NCBI GenBank assembly: GCA_026129905.1
Contig: JAHCHE010000005.1
Coordinates: 267,240 to 331,239, forward strand
Direction: 5' to 3'
DNA: 64,000 nt
From: Bryobacteraceae bacterium
Lineage (GTDB): Bacteria; Acidobacteriota; Terriglobia; Bryobacterales; Bryobacteraceae
This document shows positions 25,453 to 34,208 of this stretch, piece by piece (the stretch's first letter is position 1; each line of letters begins with the position of its first letter). The notes beneath the pieces are model-generated. The model was not told where the DNA came from and did not search any database. It saw only the letters and a program-made list of their open reading frames with translations. Made by a program: the position numbers and the translations under genes.

Positions 25453-26343
25453 CTATCCCCGCAGATGGCGGTTGAAGAACTCCAGCGTTCGCTTCCAGGC
25501 CAGCTTCGCCGCGGCTTCGTCGTAGCGCGGCGTCGTGTCGTTGTGGAAGCCGTGGTTCGTGTTCTCGTAGAAATGGGCCGTGTACGTGGCGTGGTTCGCC
25601 TTCAACGCCTCCTCGTACGCGGGCCAGCCGTCGTTGATTCGCTTGTCGAGCGATGCGTAGTGCAGCAGCAGCGGCGCCTTGATCCGAGGGACGTCTTCGG
25701 CCGGCGCCTGTCCCCCGTAGAACGGCGCGGCCGCCGACAGGTCCGCGCCCAGGCGCACCGCCAGCGCGTTGGCGACGCCTCCGCCAAAGCAGAAGCCGAC
25801 GACGCCGATCTTCCCCGTGCAGTCCTCCCGCTCCTTCAGCCACCGGGCCGACGCGACGAAGTCTTCGACCATCTTGCTCCGGTCCACCTGGCGGAACAGT
25901 TCACCGGCCTTTTCGTTGTCGCCGGGATAGCCGCCGACGCTCGTGAGGCCGTCGGGGGCGAAGGCGAGGAGGTTCTCCGTGCCCAGCCGTCGCGCGACGT
26001 CCTCGATGTAGGGATTCAGCCCCCGGTTCTCATGGATTACCAGCACGCCCGGCAGTTTCCCGGTTTTCGCCGGCCGGACGAGATAGCCCCGGATCCCGCC
26101 GTTGCCCTGCGGCGAGGGAACGGTGGCATATTCGGTCCGGATGCGCGCGTCGTCCTTGGCCACCTGCTCCGCCCATGCGTAGTTGGGCCGCAAGCTTTCC
26201 CAGATCGCCGTTGCGGTGAGCCCTCCGCTGGCGAACCTCTTGGCGCCGTCCAGAAAGGAGCGCCGGTCGATATCGCCGTGCACGTAACGGTCGAACAGAT
26301 CCAGCAGTTCCTGCGGAAAGTCGGAAGCCTTCTTTCGTTCCAT
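25453..26343 (-). CDS. Dienelactone hydrolase family protein
   Basis: A 296-residue protein. The alpha/beta-hydrolase core has [15 protein letters not shown] near residue 190, where Cys replaces the usual Ser nucleophile as in dienelactone hydrolase, [18 protein letters not shown] with the acidic residue, and [20 protein letters not shown] with the His. An N-terminal extension of about 65 residues ([37 protein letters not shown]) replaces a normal signal peptide and resembles a Tat-type hydrophobic stretch; export is possible. The substrate is not identifiable, since many DLH-family members are not dienelactone enzymes. Confidence 0.88.
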   Translation of the reverse strand: MERKKASDFPQELLDLFDRYVHGDIDRRSFLDGAKRFASGGLTATAIWESLRPNYAWAEQVAKDDARIRTEYATVPSPQGNGGIRGYLVRPAKTGKLPGVLVIHENRGLNPYIEDVARRLGTENLLAFAPDGLTSVGGYPGDNEKAGELFRQVDRSKMVEDFVASARWLKEREDCTGKIGVVGFCFGGGVANALAVRLGADLSAAAPFYGGQAPAEDVPRIKAPLLLHYASLDKRINDGWPAYEEALKANHATYTAHFYENTNHGFHNDTTPRYDEAAAKLAWKRTLEFFNRHLRG

Positions 26344-26536
26344 GGGAGCCCCTCGTTATCGGATGAGAATAGCACAACGCGTGCGCCGCTTTGCTGTCAA
26401 TCGACCTGTACCTTCCGGCCGGCGCGCGCGGCGGCAACTGAGCCCGAGCGCGCCAACCCTCCGAAGAGTTCACGGCGAAAGCGGCGTTTCGTTTCTCCGG
26501 CGCGAGAGAAAAAGCCGCAAAAGCCGCAGATTCCTC

Positions 26537-26570
26537 TTGACAGCAGGATAAAAGGGCCTGAAGATATATG
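26537..26570 (+). promoter_or_regulatory. Candidate promoter of the multiheme bc operon
   Basis: TTGACA at 26537-26542 is a consensus -35 box. The AT-rich segment AGATATATG at 26562-26570 may supply the -10 (AGATAT at 19 bases spacing). The ATG of the regulator gene is at 26614, leaving a leader of about 40 bases. The -10 match is weak, so the box pair is only probable. Confidence 0.5.
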
Positions 26571-26613
26571 GGTGTGAATTAGACGTTCGGCGATTACCGG
26601 TTTGGCAGGCCCG

Positions 26614-27435
26614 ATGAGCGTGAACCACGACGTTCAGCTATTGACGACAGGGAAGGCGGCCGAACTGCTGGGCGTGACCCCGGACACCGTGCTTCGATGG
26701 ATCCGGAAGGGTCGCCTTCCCGCCTGCTACACGGCCGGCGGCCATTGTCGTATCCGTCTTCAGGACCTCCAGGCCCTGCTCGGCGCCCCGCCGGAATGCG
26801 AGCGGGCGCGTGCCGAGGGCGGTTCCCCTCCCTTGTTCTGCTGGGAATACCTGCACCCCGACGGCAGCATTCCGGAAGCTTGCGAAAAGTGCCTGGTGTA
26901 CCGCGTCCGGGCGGCGTGGTGTTTCCGGCTGGCGCAACTGGAGCGGGACATCGGGCATGCGAAAAGCTTCTGCCCGGAATCCTGCGAGGAGTGCGCGTAC
27001 TTCCGGCGGGTCAGCCGGCGCGAGACCAACGTGCTCGTCGTTTCGTCGGATGCGGAGCTGATCTCGGCGCTGGCGGCCCGGCCTGGAGGCGCTCTCGCGC
27101 TGCGGTTCGCGCGGAACCTGTACGAGGCTTCCGCTATGATGCACGAGTTCCGGCCCGCGTTCGTGGTTCTGGACGCGGGCGAGCGGAGCGACATCAACGA
27201 AGCGCTGGATTGCCTGGCTTCGGACCCCCGGGCGCCGGGATTGCACGTAATCCTAGCCGTACGCACGCTTCGGAAGCGGAGCGCCTGGCGTACAGGGCGG
27301 TTCGTGGCCGCGGTGCTGGAGAAGCCGTTCGGGGCCGCGGAAGTAGAAGGGGTGATCCGCGAACTTCCGGTTCAGACGCTTTTCGGTCCGGAATCGTCGA
27401 AAACTCCCCAGAAGGAAGATCAACATGCAGGCTGA
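26614..27435 (+). CDS. Cys-rich transcriptional regulator: MerR-type HTH plus degenerate receiver domain
   Basis: A 273-residue protein from ATG 26614 (a TTG at 26602 is a possible earlier start). Residues 5-60 are an excisionase/MerR-type helix-turn-helix: LTTGKAAELLGVTPDTVLRW followed by IRKGRLPACYTAGGHCRI. Residues 75-140 hold seven Cys including ACEKC and FCPESCEEC, a likely metal or Fe-S site. Residues 145-255 resemble a response-regulator receiver (NVLVVSSDAEL, FVVLDAGERSD with a candidate phospho-Asp, LEKPFGAAEV with the conserved Lys), but the usual acidic pair is SSD. It heads the operon; its stop overlaps the Rieske gene start by 11 bases. It probably senses redox, metal or phosphorylation state to control the operon. 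Confidence 0.72.
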   Translation: MSVNHDVQLLTTGKAAELLGVTPDTVLRWIRKGRLPACYTAGGHCRIRLQDLQALLGAPPECERARAEGGSPPLFCWEYLHPDGSIPEACEKCLVYRVRAAWCFRLAQLERDIGHAKSFCPESCEECAYFRRVSRRETNVLVVSSDAELISALAARPGGALALRFARNLYEASAMMHEFRPAFVVLDAGERSDINEALDCLASDPRAPGLHVILAVRTLRKRSAWRTGRFVAAVLEKPFGAAEVEGVIRELPVQTLFGPESSKTPQKEDQHAG

Positions 27436-27871
27436 GACAAAGACCCCGCGGCGGGGCCTGGTGCGATGGCTGCTCGGCGGCGGTTTGACGGCGTCGGTGG
27501 CCTCGTTCCTCTATCCGGTGATCCGGTTCATGAACCCGCCCGAGGTTTCTGAAGCGGCGGTGAACGAGGCGAGCGTCGCCAAGGTCCAGGACTTCACGCT
27601 GAACAGCGGGAAGATCGTGAAATTCGGCAGCCGGCCCGTCCTGTTGATCCGGGCGGGCGAGTCGGACTGGCGGGCGTTTTCCGGGACCTGCACGCACCTG
27701 GACTGCACGGTCCAATATCAAACGGCAAGCCACCAGATCTGGTGCGCCTGTCACAACGGATTTTACGATCTGAACGGCCGCGTTGTTTCCGGACCTCCGC
27801 CGCGTCCGCTGGAGGAGTACGCCGTTCACATCCGGGGCGACGAGGTGATCGTCACCCGCGGCGCGGGATAA
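27425..27871 (+). CDS. Rieske 2Fe-2S protein of a bc-type complex
   Basis: A 148-residue protein with GAAGGAAG before the ATG. An N-terminal membrane anchor (WLLGGGLTASVASFLYPVI) with preceding charged residues resembles a Tat-type anchor. The cluster-binding signature is complete: CTHLDCTV and, 14 residues later, CACHNGFYDL, giving Cys-His and Cys-His ligands, with the GPPPRPLEEY loop of the family. It receives electrons from quinol at the positive side of the membrane. It overlaps the regulator gene by 11 bases and precedes cytochrome b by 10 bases. Confidence 0.93.
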   Translation: MQAETKTPRRGLVRWLLGGGLTASVASFLYPVIRFMNPPEVSEAAVNEASVAKVQDFTLNSGKIVKFGSRPVLLIRAGESDWRAFSGTCTHLDCTVQYQTASHQIWCACHNGFYDLNGRVVSGPPPRPLEEYAVHIRGDEVIVTRGAG

Positions 27872-27881
27872 AGAGGGGGCG

Positions 27882-28982
27882 ATGCTCGCTGCCAGGGAAA
27901 ACGAGAAGCGAGGCCCGCTGGGCTGGCTGGAGGACCGGCTGGGACTGGAATCGGTCCGCGAATTCATCGCGCACAAGAGCGTGCCGAAGCATTCGGCGAC
28001 GATGTGGTACTACTTCGGGGGCATCACGCTCTTCCTGTTCGTCATTCAGGTCCTTACCGGGATTCTGCTGCTGCTGTACTACCGGCCGACGACGGCCGAG
28101 GCGTACGAGAGCGTTCAGTTCATCGTCACGCAGGTGAAGTTCGGGTGGCTCATCCGGTCGATCCATAGCTGGAGCGCGAACCTGATGATCCTGACGGCGT
28201 TCATCCACATGTTCAGCGTGGTGTTTCTGCACGCCTACCGCAAGCCGCGCGAAGCAACGTGGCTGAGCGGCATCGCGCTGCTGGGGCTGGCGCTCGGGTT
28301 CGGCTTCAGCGGTTACCTGCTGCCGTGGAACACGGTGTCGTATTTCGCCACGAAAGTGGGTACCGACATGGCGGCTTCCTTGCCGGTGATCGGACCGCCG
28401 GTGGCGCGGTTCCTGCGTGGCGGCGACGAAGTGGGCGGAGCGACGCTGACGCGGTTTTTCGGCTTCCACGTGGCGGTGCTGCCGGGGATCACTACGGTGA
28501 TGCTGCTGGTTCACCTGGCGTTGGTGCAGCGGTGGAACATCAGCGTGCCGCCGTGGGTGGAGCGGCAATTTCGCGACCGCGGCCGCGAGGTTCCGCGGAT
28601 GCCGTTCGCGCCCAACTTCTTTCTGCGGGAATTGATGGCCTGGTACGCGGCGCTGGCGGGCCTGGGCATTCTGGCGGCGCTGTTTCCGTGGGAGTTGGGA
28701 GATAAGGCGGACCCGTTCGCGCCGGCGCCGGCGGGCATCCATCCGGAGTGGTATTTTCTCGCGCCGTTCTACACGCTGAAGCTGATACCCAGTAACGTCT
28801 GGTTCATCGAAGGCGAACTGCTCGGACTGATCGGCTTCGGCCTGCTGGCCGTGTGGTGGGTTTGCCTGCCATTCTGGGCGACCGACCGCGCGGGGCAGGT
28901 GAAGACCCGGCTGGTCACCGGCGCAGGCGTGTTCCTGCTGTCCTACCTGGCCATCTTTTCCGCTCTGGGGTACTGGCAATGA
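27882..28982 (+). CDS. Cytochrome b, full-length, of a bc-type quinol oxidoreductase
   Basis: A 366-residue membrane protein. The b6-like N-terminal half has the four His of the two hemes: WLIRSIHSWSANL, LTAFIHMFSVVF, RFFGFHVAVLPG and VMLLVHLALVQ. The C-terminal half carries the Qo-site motif PEWYFLAPFYTLK and three further helices (LLGLIGFGLLAVWW, LVTGAGVFLLSYLA), so both halves are fused as in mitochondrial and proteobacterial cytochrome b. It transfers electrons from quinol to the Rieske protein and across the membrane. The next gene starts inside its stop (ATGA), pointing to translational coupling. No cytochrome c1 gene is present here. Confidence 0.92.
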   Translation: MLAARENEKRGPLGWLEDRLGLESVREFIAHKSVPKHSATMWYYFGGITLFLFVIQVLTGILLLLYYRPTTAEAYESVQFIVTQVKFGWLIRSIHSWSANLMILTAFIHMFSVVFLHAYRKPREATWLSGIALLGLALGFGFSGYLLPWNTVSYFATKVGTDMAASLPVIGPPVARFLRGGDEVGGATLTRFFGFHVAVLPGITTVMLLVHLALVQRWNISVPPWVERQFRDRGREVPRMPFAPNFFLRELMAWYAALAGLGILAALFPWELGDKADPFAPAPAGIHPEWYFLAPFYTLKLIPSNVWFIEGELLGLIGFGLLAVWWVCLPFWATDRAGQVKTRLVTGAGVFLLSYLAIFSALGYWQ

Positions 28983-30226
28983 AGCTCAAACTGGCCATGC
29001 TCGCGTGCGCCGCCGCGCTGTGGGCGAAAGACTCCTGCCTTGAGTGCCATTCGGAGTTGGACGGTTCGCTGGCGGCGCCGACGCAGGCGTTCAAGGACGA
29101 CGTGCATAAGGGCCTCGGCTTCAGTTGCGTCCACTGCCACGGCGGCGACAGCTCGACCGACGATCCCGAGCGCTCGATGAGCCGCGCCCGGGGGTTCCGG
29201 GGGAAGATCGCGCGGACCGCCGTGCCGGAGCTGTGCGCGCACTGCCACAGCGACGCCGCGCTGATTCACAAATACAATCCGAAACAGCGCGTGGACCAGA
29301 TGGCGCAATACAAGACCAGCGTCCACGGACAGCGCCTGGCCAAAGGGGACGTCAACGTCGCCAACTGCGTGGACTGCCACAGCGTTCACAACATCCGCGC
29401 GGTGCGGAGCCCGCTCTCCCCGGTGCATCCGCTGCGGCTGCCCGACACCTGCTCGACTTGCCACTCCGACGCGAATCGCATGGCGAAGTACGGCATTCCA
29501 TCCAACCAGCATGCCGAGTACCGCTCGAGCGTCCACTGGGAAGCGCTCGAAAAGCGCGGCGACCTGTCGGCGCCGAGTTGCGCGTCGTGCCACGGTAACC
29601 ATGGCGCGACCCCGCCCGAAGTTACCTCCGTCGCGGCGGTCTGCGGGACCTGCCACGTTTTGATGGAGAACCTCTATAAAGAGAGCCCGCACGAGCCGGT
29701 CTTTGCCGCCATGGAAAAAGGAGGGTGCGTGGTCTGCCACGGCAACCACGCGGTGGAACATCCGACCACCGATCTGCTGGTGGGCAAGAGTTCCGTTTGC
29801 GCGGACTGCCACGAGGCGGACAGCGCCGGGGGCAAGGTGGCGGAAGAGATGGGCCGGTCGATTCTCGAACTGCGCGCCGCGCTCGACCGTTCGGACGAGA
29901 TTCTGGGGCGCGCCCGGCGCTCGGGCATGGAAGTTTCCGAGCCGCTGCTGCGGCAGATGGAAGGCCGCGAGAACCTGGTGAAGGCTCGCGTGGCCGTGCA
30001 CGCGTTCGATGCCGCGGCAGTGCGCCAGCCGGTTCAGGACGGCCTGGCCATTGCCGCCGAGACGCACAACGCCGGCGAAGAAGCCATGCGCGAGCGGGAC
30101 TATCGCCGGATGGGCCTGGGCCTGTCGTTGATTGCCATCGCAGCGACGATGATCGGCCTGTGGCTGGCAATTCGTTCCATTGAAGGCCGGGAGAAACCGA
30201 TTGCCTCTCCCGATGGAGGCGGATGA
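28979..30226 (+). CDS. Nine-heme c-type cytochrome, membrane-anchored
   Basis: A 415-residue protein with a signal peptide (KLKLAMLACAAALWA). Nine CxxCH heme motifs are visible: CLECH, CVHCH, CAHCH, CVDCH, CSTCH, CASCH, CGTCH, CVVCH and CADCH. After residue 330 a helical segment without hemes leads to a C-terminal membrane helix (GLSLIAIAATMIGLWLAI). Histidine-rich spacing suits bis-His ligation as in the cytochrome c3/NrfH group. It overlaps cytochrome b by 4 bases and the 5-heme gene by 4 bases. It probably takes the place of cytochrome c1 as electron acceptor of the Rieske/cytochrome b pair and passes electrons onward. Confidence 0.88.
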   Translation: MKLKLAMLACAAALWAKDSCLECHSELDGSLAAPTQAFKDDVHKGLGFSCVHCHGGDSSTDDPERSMSRARGFRGKIARTAVPELCAHCHSDAALIHKYNPKQRVDQMAQYKTSVHGQRLAKGDVNVANCVDCHSVHNIRAVRSPLSPVHPLRLPDTCSTCHSDANRMAKYGIPSNQHAEYRSSVHWEALEKRGDLSAPSCASCHGNHGATPPEVTSVAAVCGTCHVLMENLYKESPHEPVFAAMEKGGCVVCHGNHAVEHPTTDLLVGKSSVCADCHEADSAGGKVAEEMGRSILELRAALDRSDEILGRARRSGMEVSEPLLRQMEGRENLVKARVAVHAFDAAAVRQPVQDGLAIAAETHNAGEEAMRERDYRRMGLGLSLIAIAATMIGLWLAIRSIEGREKPIASPDGGG

Positions 30227-31338
30227 TGCGGCGGACAACTCTCACTTTGTTGCCGTGTTTGCTGGCGGGAACGGCCGCGGGCGCCGACCTGGCGCCGATC
30301 AGCAGTTCCGAAGTTTGCGGCAATTGCCACCGGGCGATTCACACCGCCTGGAAAGCGTCGGCTCACGCCCGCGCCATGGAGAGCCGTTTGTTCCAGGACG
30401 CGCTGGAACTGGCCGAAGGCGTTTCGGGTCCGTCCGCGAAGAAGGTGTGCCTGGGCTGTCACGCGCCCCTGGCATTGCGCACCGGCGATCTCGCGCTCAA
30501 ACAGAAGGTGAGTTGGGAGGGCGTAACCTGCGACTACTGTCACTCGGTTCGGAGCGTCTCGACCGGCAAGGCGAATCCTGAAGCGACGCTCGAATTCTCG
30601 CTGGTGAAGAGCGGACCGCTCCAGGGAGCGAGTTCTCCGGCGCACGGCGCGGTGTTCTCCGACGTTCACGTCTCGTCGCTGGTGTGCGCGCCCTGTCACG
30701 AATACCGGAACCCGCAGGGGCTCCAGGTGCTTACCACGTATTCCGAGTGGCAGGAAAGCCGTTACGGTAAAGAGAAGGCCTGGTGCCAATCCTGCCATAT
30801 GGGCCGCGTGGCGGGCGCGGTGGTGGACCCGAGGGTGAAGGCTTCGGCCGGCGCGATGGTGAATCTCCACGAGATGCCCGGCAGCCGCTCCGTAAAGCAA
30901 CTGGCCAAGGCGATCCAGACCCGGATGCGGGCCGATCGCAAAGGGGACAAGCTCGAGGTAGCGGTGGAAGTGGCGAATGTCGGAGCGGGCCACTACGTCC
31001 CGACGGGCTCGCCCATACGGCAGCTCATCCTCGACGTCACGGCGGACCATTATGGCGGCAAGGGCTACCGCGAGACGCGCGTCTACCGGAGGGCGATTCT
31101 CGATAGGGACGGCAAAGCGATCACCCACGAGCACCGGGCCTTTCTGGAGGGCGCGCGGGTGGAGTCCGATACGAGGCTCGCGCCGGGGGAACGGCGGACG
31201 GAAAATTTCTCGTTCGCGATACCCGGCGGCGCGCCGGTTCAGCTCAAGGCGCGGCTTTCCTATTACTATTCGCCTATGGCCGCGGCGGAATCGGAACAGC
31301 GGGTTGTTGTCGGCGACATCAGCCGGCTTGTGAAGTGA
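30223..31338 (+). CDS. Five-heme c-type cytochrome, cytochrome c554-like
   Basis: A 371-residue exported protein (signal RRTTLTLLPCLLAGTAAG) with five CxxCH motifs: CGNCH, CLGCH, CDYCH, CAPCH and CQSCH, all in the first 200 residues. The pattern CGNCHRAIHTAWKASAHARA is typical of the cytochrome c554/multiheme MSHA-like family. The last 170 residues are beta-rich (EVAVEVANVGAGHYVPTGSP) and carry no heme. Its start overlaps the 9-heme gene stop, and it ends the operon. It may be the soluble or terminal partner that carries electrons to an oxidase or extracellular acceptor. Confidence 0.87.
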   Translation: MMRRTTLTLLPCLLAGTAAGADLAPISSSEVCGNCHRAIHTAWKASAHARAMESRLFQDALELAEGVSGPSAKKVCLGCHAPLALRTGDLALKQKVSWEGVTCDYCHSVRSVSTGKANPEATLEFSLVKSGPLQGASSPAHGAVFSDVHVSSLVCAPCHEYRNPQGLQVLTTYSEWQESRYGKEKAWCQSCHMGRVAGAVVDPRVKASAGAMVNLHEMPGSRSVKQLAKAIQTRMRADRKGDKLEVAVEVANVGAGHYVPTGSPIRQLILDVTADHYGGKGYRETRVYRRAILDRDGKAITHEHRAFLEGARVESDTRLAPGERRTENFSFAIPGGAPVQLKARLSYYYSPMAAAESEQRVVVGDISRLVK

Positions 31339-31365
31339 ACCAACAATTCCAAACCCCGGTTATCG

Positions 31366-31440
31366 GGCCGAAGGCAACCTGCGGGCCGGGCGGCGGTTGG
31401 GAACCGCCGCGCAGGATGAGATCCTACCCCGCATGTCGGC
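31366..31440 (+). repeat. Two-hairpin palindromic repeat, copy B
   Basis: GGCCGAAGGCAACCTGCGGG, then a perfect 9-bp stem (31390-31398 and 31402-31410, loop GGG), then a 5-bp stem AGGAT-GAG-ATCCT (31413-31425), then ACCCCGCATGTCGG. It matches the reverse complement of copy A at 24595-24720. The whole 320-base gap from 31339 to 31658 holds only this and the next repeat. Confidence 0.8.
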
Positions 31441-31509
31441 TGAAGTGGCATAAACGGAGCCTAAGTACAGGGTTTCACAAATACGGTTGCGTATCCGATT
31501 CGCATGTCA

Positions 31510-31599
31510 TGTGGGGTAGGCCCGCGGCCTGCGGCGGCCTCTCAGGCCGCCCACACGGAGGCGGGCCGAGGGCCCGCCGCAGCTCAAGGAGCTGCCCCA
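31510..31599. repeat. Composite mirrored palindromic repeat, copy D
   Basis: Starts with TGTGGGG and ends with GCCCCAC, so the outer ends are inverted. Inside are an 8-bp stem GGCGGCCT-CTC-AGGCCGCC (31532-31550), an 8-bp stem GGCGGGCC-GAG-GGCCCGCC (31559-31577), and a 7-bp stem GCAGCTC-AAG-GAGCTGC (31578-31594) followed by CCCAC. The last part equals the architecture of copies B and C. Confidence 0.75.
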
Positions 31600-31658
31600 C
31601 GGCGCTGGATACGTCACCGTAATTCCGAACAAGACTCCTACGGAGCCACTCGCGCCGG

Positions 31659-33083
31659 CTAATAGCTGAGAAGAACGTGCCAGATGTACAGGTACGCCAG
31701 CCCCTCGATGTCGTCCCACACCCGTTCCACCAGCCCGGCGTCTCCGAGCATCGGCGGCAGCTCTTTCACCTTGTTCTCCCAGGGAAGGCAGACGCCCGGC
31801 CGGACACTGGGCGCGGTCACCCAGGCGGGGAGCCCGGGCGTGCCGTTGGACGGCGGTATGACGGGCTTCCTGGCAGCCGGCGAAGAAGGCGAACGGTAGA
31901 CGCCGTACTCGCGGGTGAAATCGGTCATCGCCTTGAGATTCTCGATGGACGCGTCGTTCTGCATGATCGCGCTGGCGTCCATGATGTAGCCGCCGTCGCT
32001 CGCCACGGCGTCGATCAGTTTCTTGCAGTACGCTCGCACCTTGTCCGGCGTTCCCGCGCTGAGCAGCACGTTCGGCACGCCGCCGCTAAGGCAGAAACGG
32101 TTCCCCAGCGCCTGGTGGACTCGCTCGAAATTCCCCCGGTCGATGTGGAAAATGATGCTCCCGGCAGGCAGTTCCGCAAAGCGATGCAGGTGCGCATCCC
32201 AGTTGCCTTCCGCGTAAAACAGCACCTGGTTGCCGTGCGCCCACAGCGCTTCGACAATCGGCCGCAGCGTGGCCCAGTAGATTCTCTCGAAATGGTCGTG
32301 CGAGATGAAGGGAACGCAGCCCCGGTGCATCCAGATGGGTATCGGCAGGAGTTTTTCCCGATCCGCGCTCGTCAGCGCGATGTAGCCGAGGTGCGGCATC
32401 AGCGCCTCACAGGCCTTCAGGACCTTGTCCGGAATCTCCTTCAAGTCGAATGCCAGCCCGATGTAGCCCCGGAGTTTGTCCGCGAGAATGTCGAGCGGCG
32501 CTTTCAGCATGCCGCAGATGGACGATGGCGTTCCGCACTCCCGCCGCATCCTGTCGATCTGCGGCCCGAACGCGTTGAAGTAGCTCAGCATCGCCATGCC
32601 GCCCTTCACGAACGACAGGTTGTTGCGGTATGAGGTCGGCTGTCCCTTGGCGCTGACCTCCGAAGTCACGCGCGGCAGCCAGGTCTCGTACAGGTAGCGC
32701 GTGGGATTCTCGATGAGTTCATCGTATTCCTCCCGCCGCATGAACGCGTCGCGTTCCGACGGCTCCCGGTACTGGAACCCCACGTTCGGATCCACCTCGA
32801 TGCCCGGCACGCCGTAGTAGCGCAGGCCGATCGCCTGGGTCAAACCGGTCCAGACATAGACCATGTTCGGCACCACCGCGTCCCAGTCGAAATCGCGGCA
32901 GCACGTAATCACCGCCTCGAACGCTTTGCTGTAGTCGTGGGTGACTTCCTGGCACGTATAGCCGGCGTACCTGGCCGTGAACTCGGCCGCGAACGGCCGA
33001 ATCGGTATTCGGTCCGGCATCCCGTTGCGCATCGCCTCGACGTAGCGGTTCAGACGCTCCGAGTAAAGCTGTTCGCTATCCAT
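31659..33083 (-). CDS. Uroporphyrinogen decarboxylase (URO-D)-family protein
   Basis: Start at ATG 33083, with GGAGG 7 bases upstream; an ATG at 33089 is too close to that site. The 474-residue protein has the URO-D-like beginning (RLNRYVEAMRNGMPDRIPIR) and C-terminal barrel features (LFYAEGNWDAHLHRFAELP, FHIDRGNFERVHQALG, CLSGGVPNVLLSAGTPDKV). No haem biosynthesis genes surround it. Many URO-D-like proteins are corrinoid methyltransferases that act on methylated substrates, and I favour such a role over true decarboxylation. No corrinoid protein gene lies beside it. The last 100 residues (RPGVCLPWENKVKELPPMLG) look like an extra domain. Confidence 0.78.
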   Translation of the reverse strand: MDSEQLYSERLNRYVEAMRNGMPDRIPIRPFAAEFTARYAGYTCQEVTHDYSKAFEAVITCCRDFDWDAVVPNMVYVWTGLTQAIGLRYYGVPGIEVDPNVGFQYREPSERDAFMRREEYDELIENPTRYLYETWLPRVTSEVSAKGQPTSYRNNLSFVKGGMAMLSYFNAFGPQIDRMRRECGTPSSICGMLKAPLDILADKLRGYIGLAFDLKEIPDKVLKACEALMPHLGYIALTSADREKLLPIPIWMHRGCVPFISHDHFERIYWATLRPIVEALWAHGNQVLFYAEGNWDAHLHRFAELPAGSIIFHIDRGNFERVHQALGNRFCLSGGVPNVLLSAGTPDKVRAYCKKLIDAVASDGGYIMDASAIMQNDASIENLKAMTDFTREYGVYRSPSSPAARKPVIPPSNGTPGLPAWVTAPSVRPGVCLPWENKVKELPPMLGDAGLVERVWDDIEGLAYLYIWHVLLSY

Positions 33084-33169
33084 ACCCATTCCTCCGAATA
33101 TTGTAGTCGGGTTGACGAGCCGCTGAGGCCGCTCCGGTTCTGGGGCCGCGTTGTTGGACAATCGTGAGT

Positions 33170-34147
33170 ATGATCAGCCGCGCGTTGATGACGATGCTCG
33201 CACTGGCGGCGGCCGCCTCCGCCGAGCAGGCCGCGCTCGCCGTGGTCGAAAAGATCGCCGGAGAGGTCGGCTTCTACTCCGAGGACGGGCGGCGTCTGGG
33301 GGGCGTGAAAGTGGGAACCCATCCCCACGAGATTATCCTTTCGCCCGACGGCAAGCTCCTCTACGTCACCGACAACGGCATCCTCTGGATGACCGAGGCG
33401 GGCGAAGGCGGCAACACGATTTCGATCATCGACGTGGCATCCCGCCACAAGGCGGGCGTCATCGATCTGGGAAAGTACCGCCGCCCGCACGGCCTCGATT
33501 ACGACCCGAAGACCGGCCGCATGGTGGTCACCATCGAAAATCCCGACGGCCTGCTGCTGGTGGATGCCGCGGCCCGCAAGGTCCTTCGGATGTACGACGT
33601 CAAGGGAGCCGATCCGCACATGGTTCTGCTGGACGCGGCCGGCGAGTGGGCGTACGTGAGCAACACCGCCAGTTCCACGCTGGCGGCGGTCCGGCTGGAC
33701 ACGGGCGAGGTCCGGCTGATTCCGACCGATGCCCGCCCGCAGGGCGCGGCCTGGTCGCGCGACGGCAAGCACATCTACCTCACCAACTCCGACGGCAACT
33801 CCATCTCGATCATCGACGCGGCCGCCAAGGAGCGCATCGGCGTCATACGAACCGGCAGGGGACCGGGCCGCATCGCGGTGACGCCTGACGGCAAGACGCT
33901 GGTCTATAATCTTCAGCCCGGCGAAGGGGTGGGCTTCGCGGACGTCGCGACGCGAAAGGAGATCAAGACGATCGGTCTTGGCGGCCGCCCCCTGTCGCTC
34001 ACCATGTCCGCCGACGGGCGCCTCGCCTACGCCGGAATTCAGGATCAGGACCGAATCTGCGTTATTTCCGTACCGGAGATGAAAGTGATCCGTACGATCT
34101 CGACCCCCAAGGGCGCCGGCCCCGACCCCGTCTTTCCGCTGCCCTGA
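33170..34147 (+). CDS. Exported YVTN-type beta-propeller protein
   Basis: Start ATG 33170; an in-frame GTG two codons earlier (33164) is also possible. The 325-residue protein has a signal peptide (LMTMLALAAAASA). Blades repeat the pattern SPDGKLLYVTDN, DPKTGRMVVTIEN, DAAGEWAYVSNTASS, SRDGKHIYLTNSDGN, TPDGKTLVYNLQPG and SADGRLAYAGIQDQD, typical of YVTN/cytochrome-D1-like seven-bladed propellers with DG turns. Function: probably extracellular binding or lactonase-like; no catalytic residue is assigned. It precedes the SDR/aminotransferase pair by 61 bases, which have their own promoter. Confidence 0.82.
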   Translation: MISRALMTMLALAAAASAEQAALAVVEKIAGEVGFYSEDGRRLGGVKVGTHPHEIILSPDGKLLYVTDNGILWMTEAGEGGNTISIIDVASRHKAGVIDLGKYRRPHGLDYDPKTGRMVVTIENPDGLLLVDAAARKVLRMYDVKGADPHMVLLDAAGEWAYVSNTASSTLAAVRLDTGEVRLIPTDARPQGAAWSRDGKHIYLTNSDGNSISIIDAAAKERIGVIRTGRGPGRIAVTPDGKTLVYNLQPGEGVGFADVATRKEIKTIGLGGRPLSLTMSADGRLAYAGIQDQDRICVISVPEMKVIRTISTPKGAGPDPVFPLP

Positions 34148-34168
34148 CCGCCCGCGCGCGGTCCTGCT

Positions 34169-34198
34169 TTGACCCCCGCGCGGCGCGCGTGAAATACT
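34169..34198 (+). promoter_or_regulatory. Promoter of the SDR/aminotransferase operon
   Basis: TTGACC (34169-34174) and AATACT (34193-34198) are separated by 18 bases, a good sigma-70-like pair. The ATG lies 10 bases further on at 34209 with no Shine-Dalgarno, so the leader would be only a few bases. Confidence 0.6.
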
Positions 34199-34208
34199 CG
34201 TACCCGTC

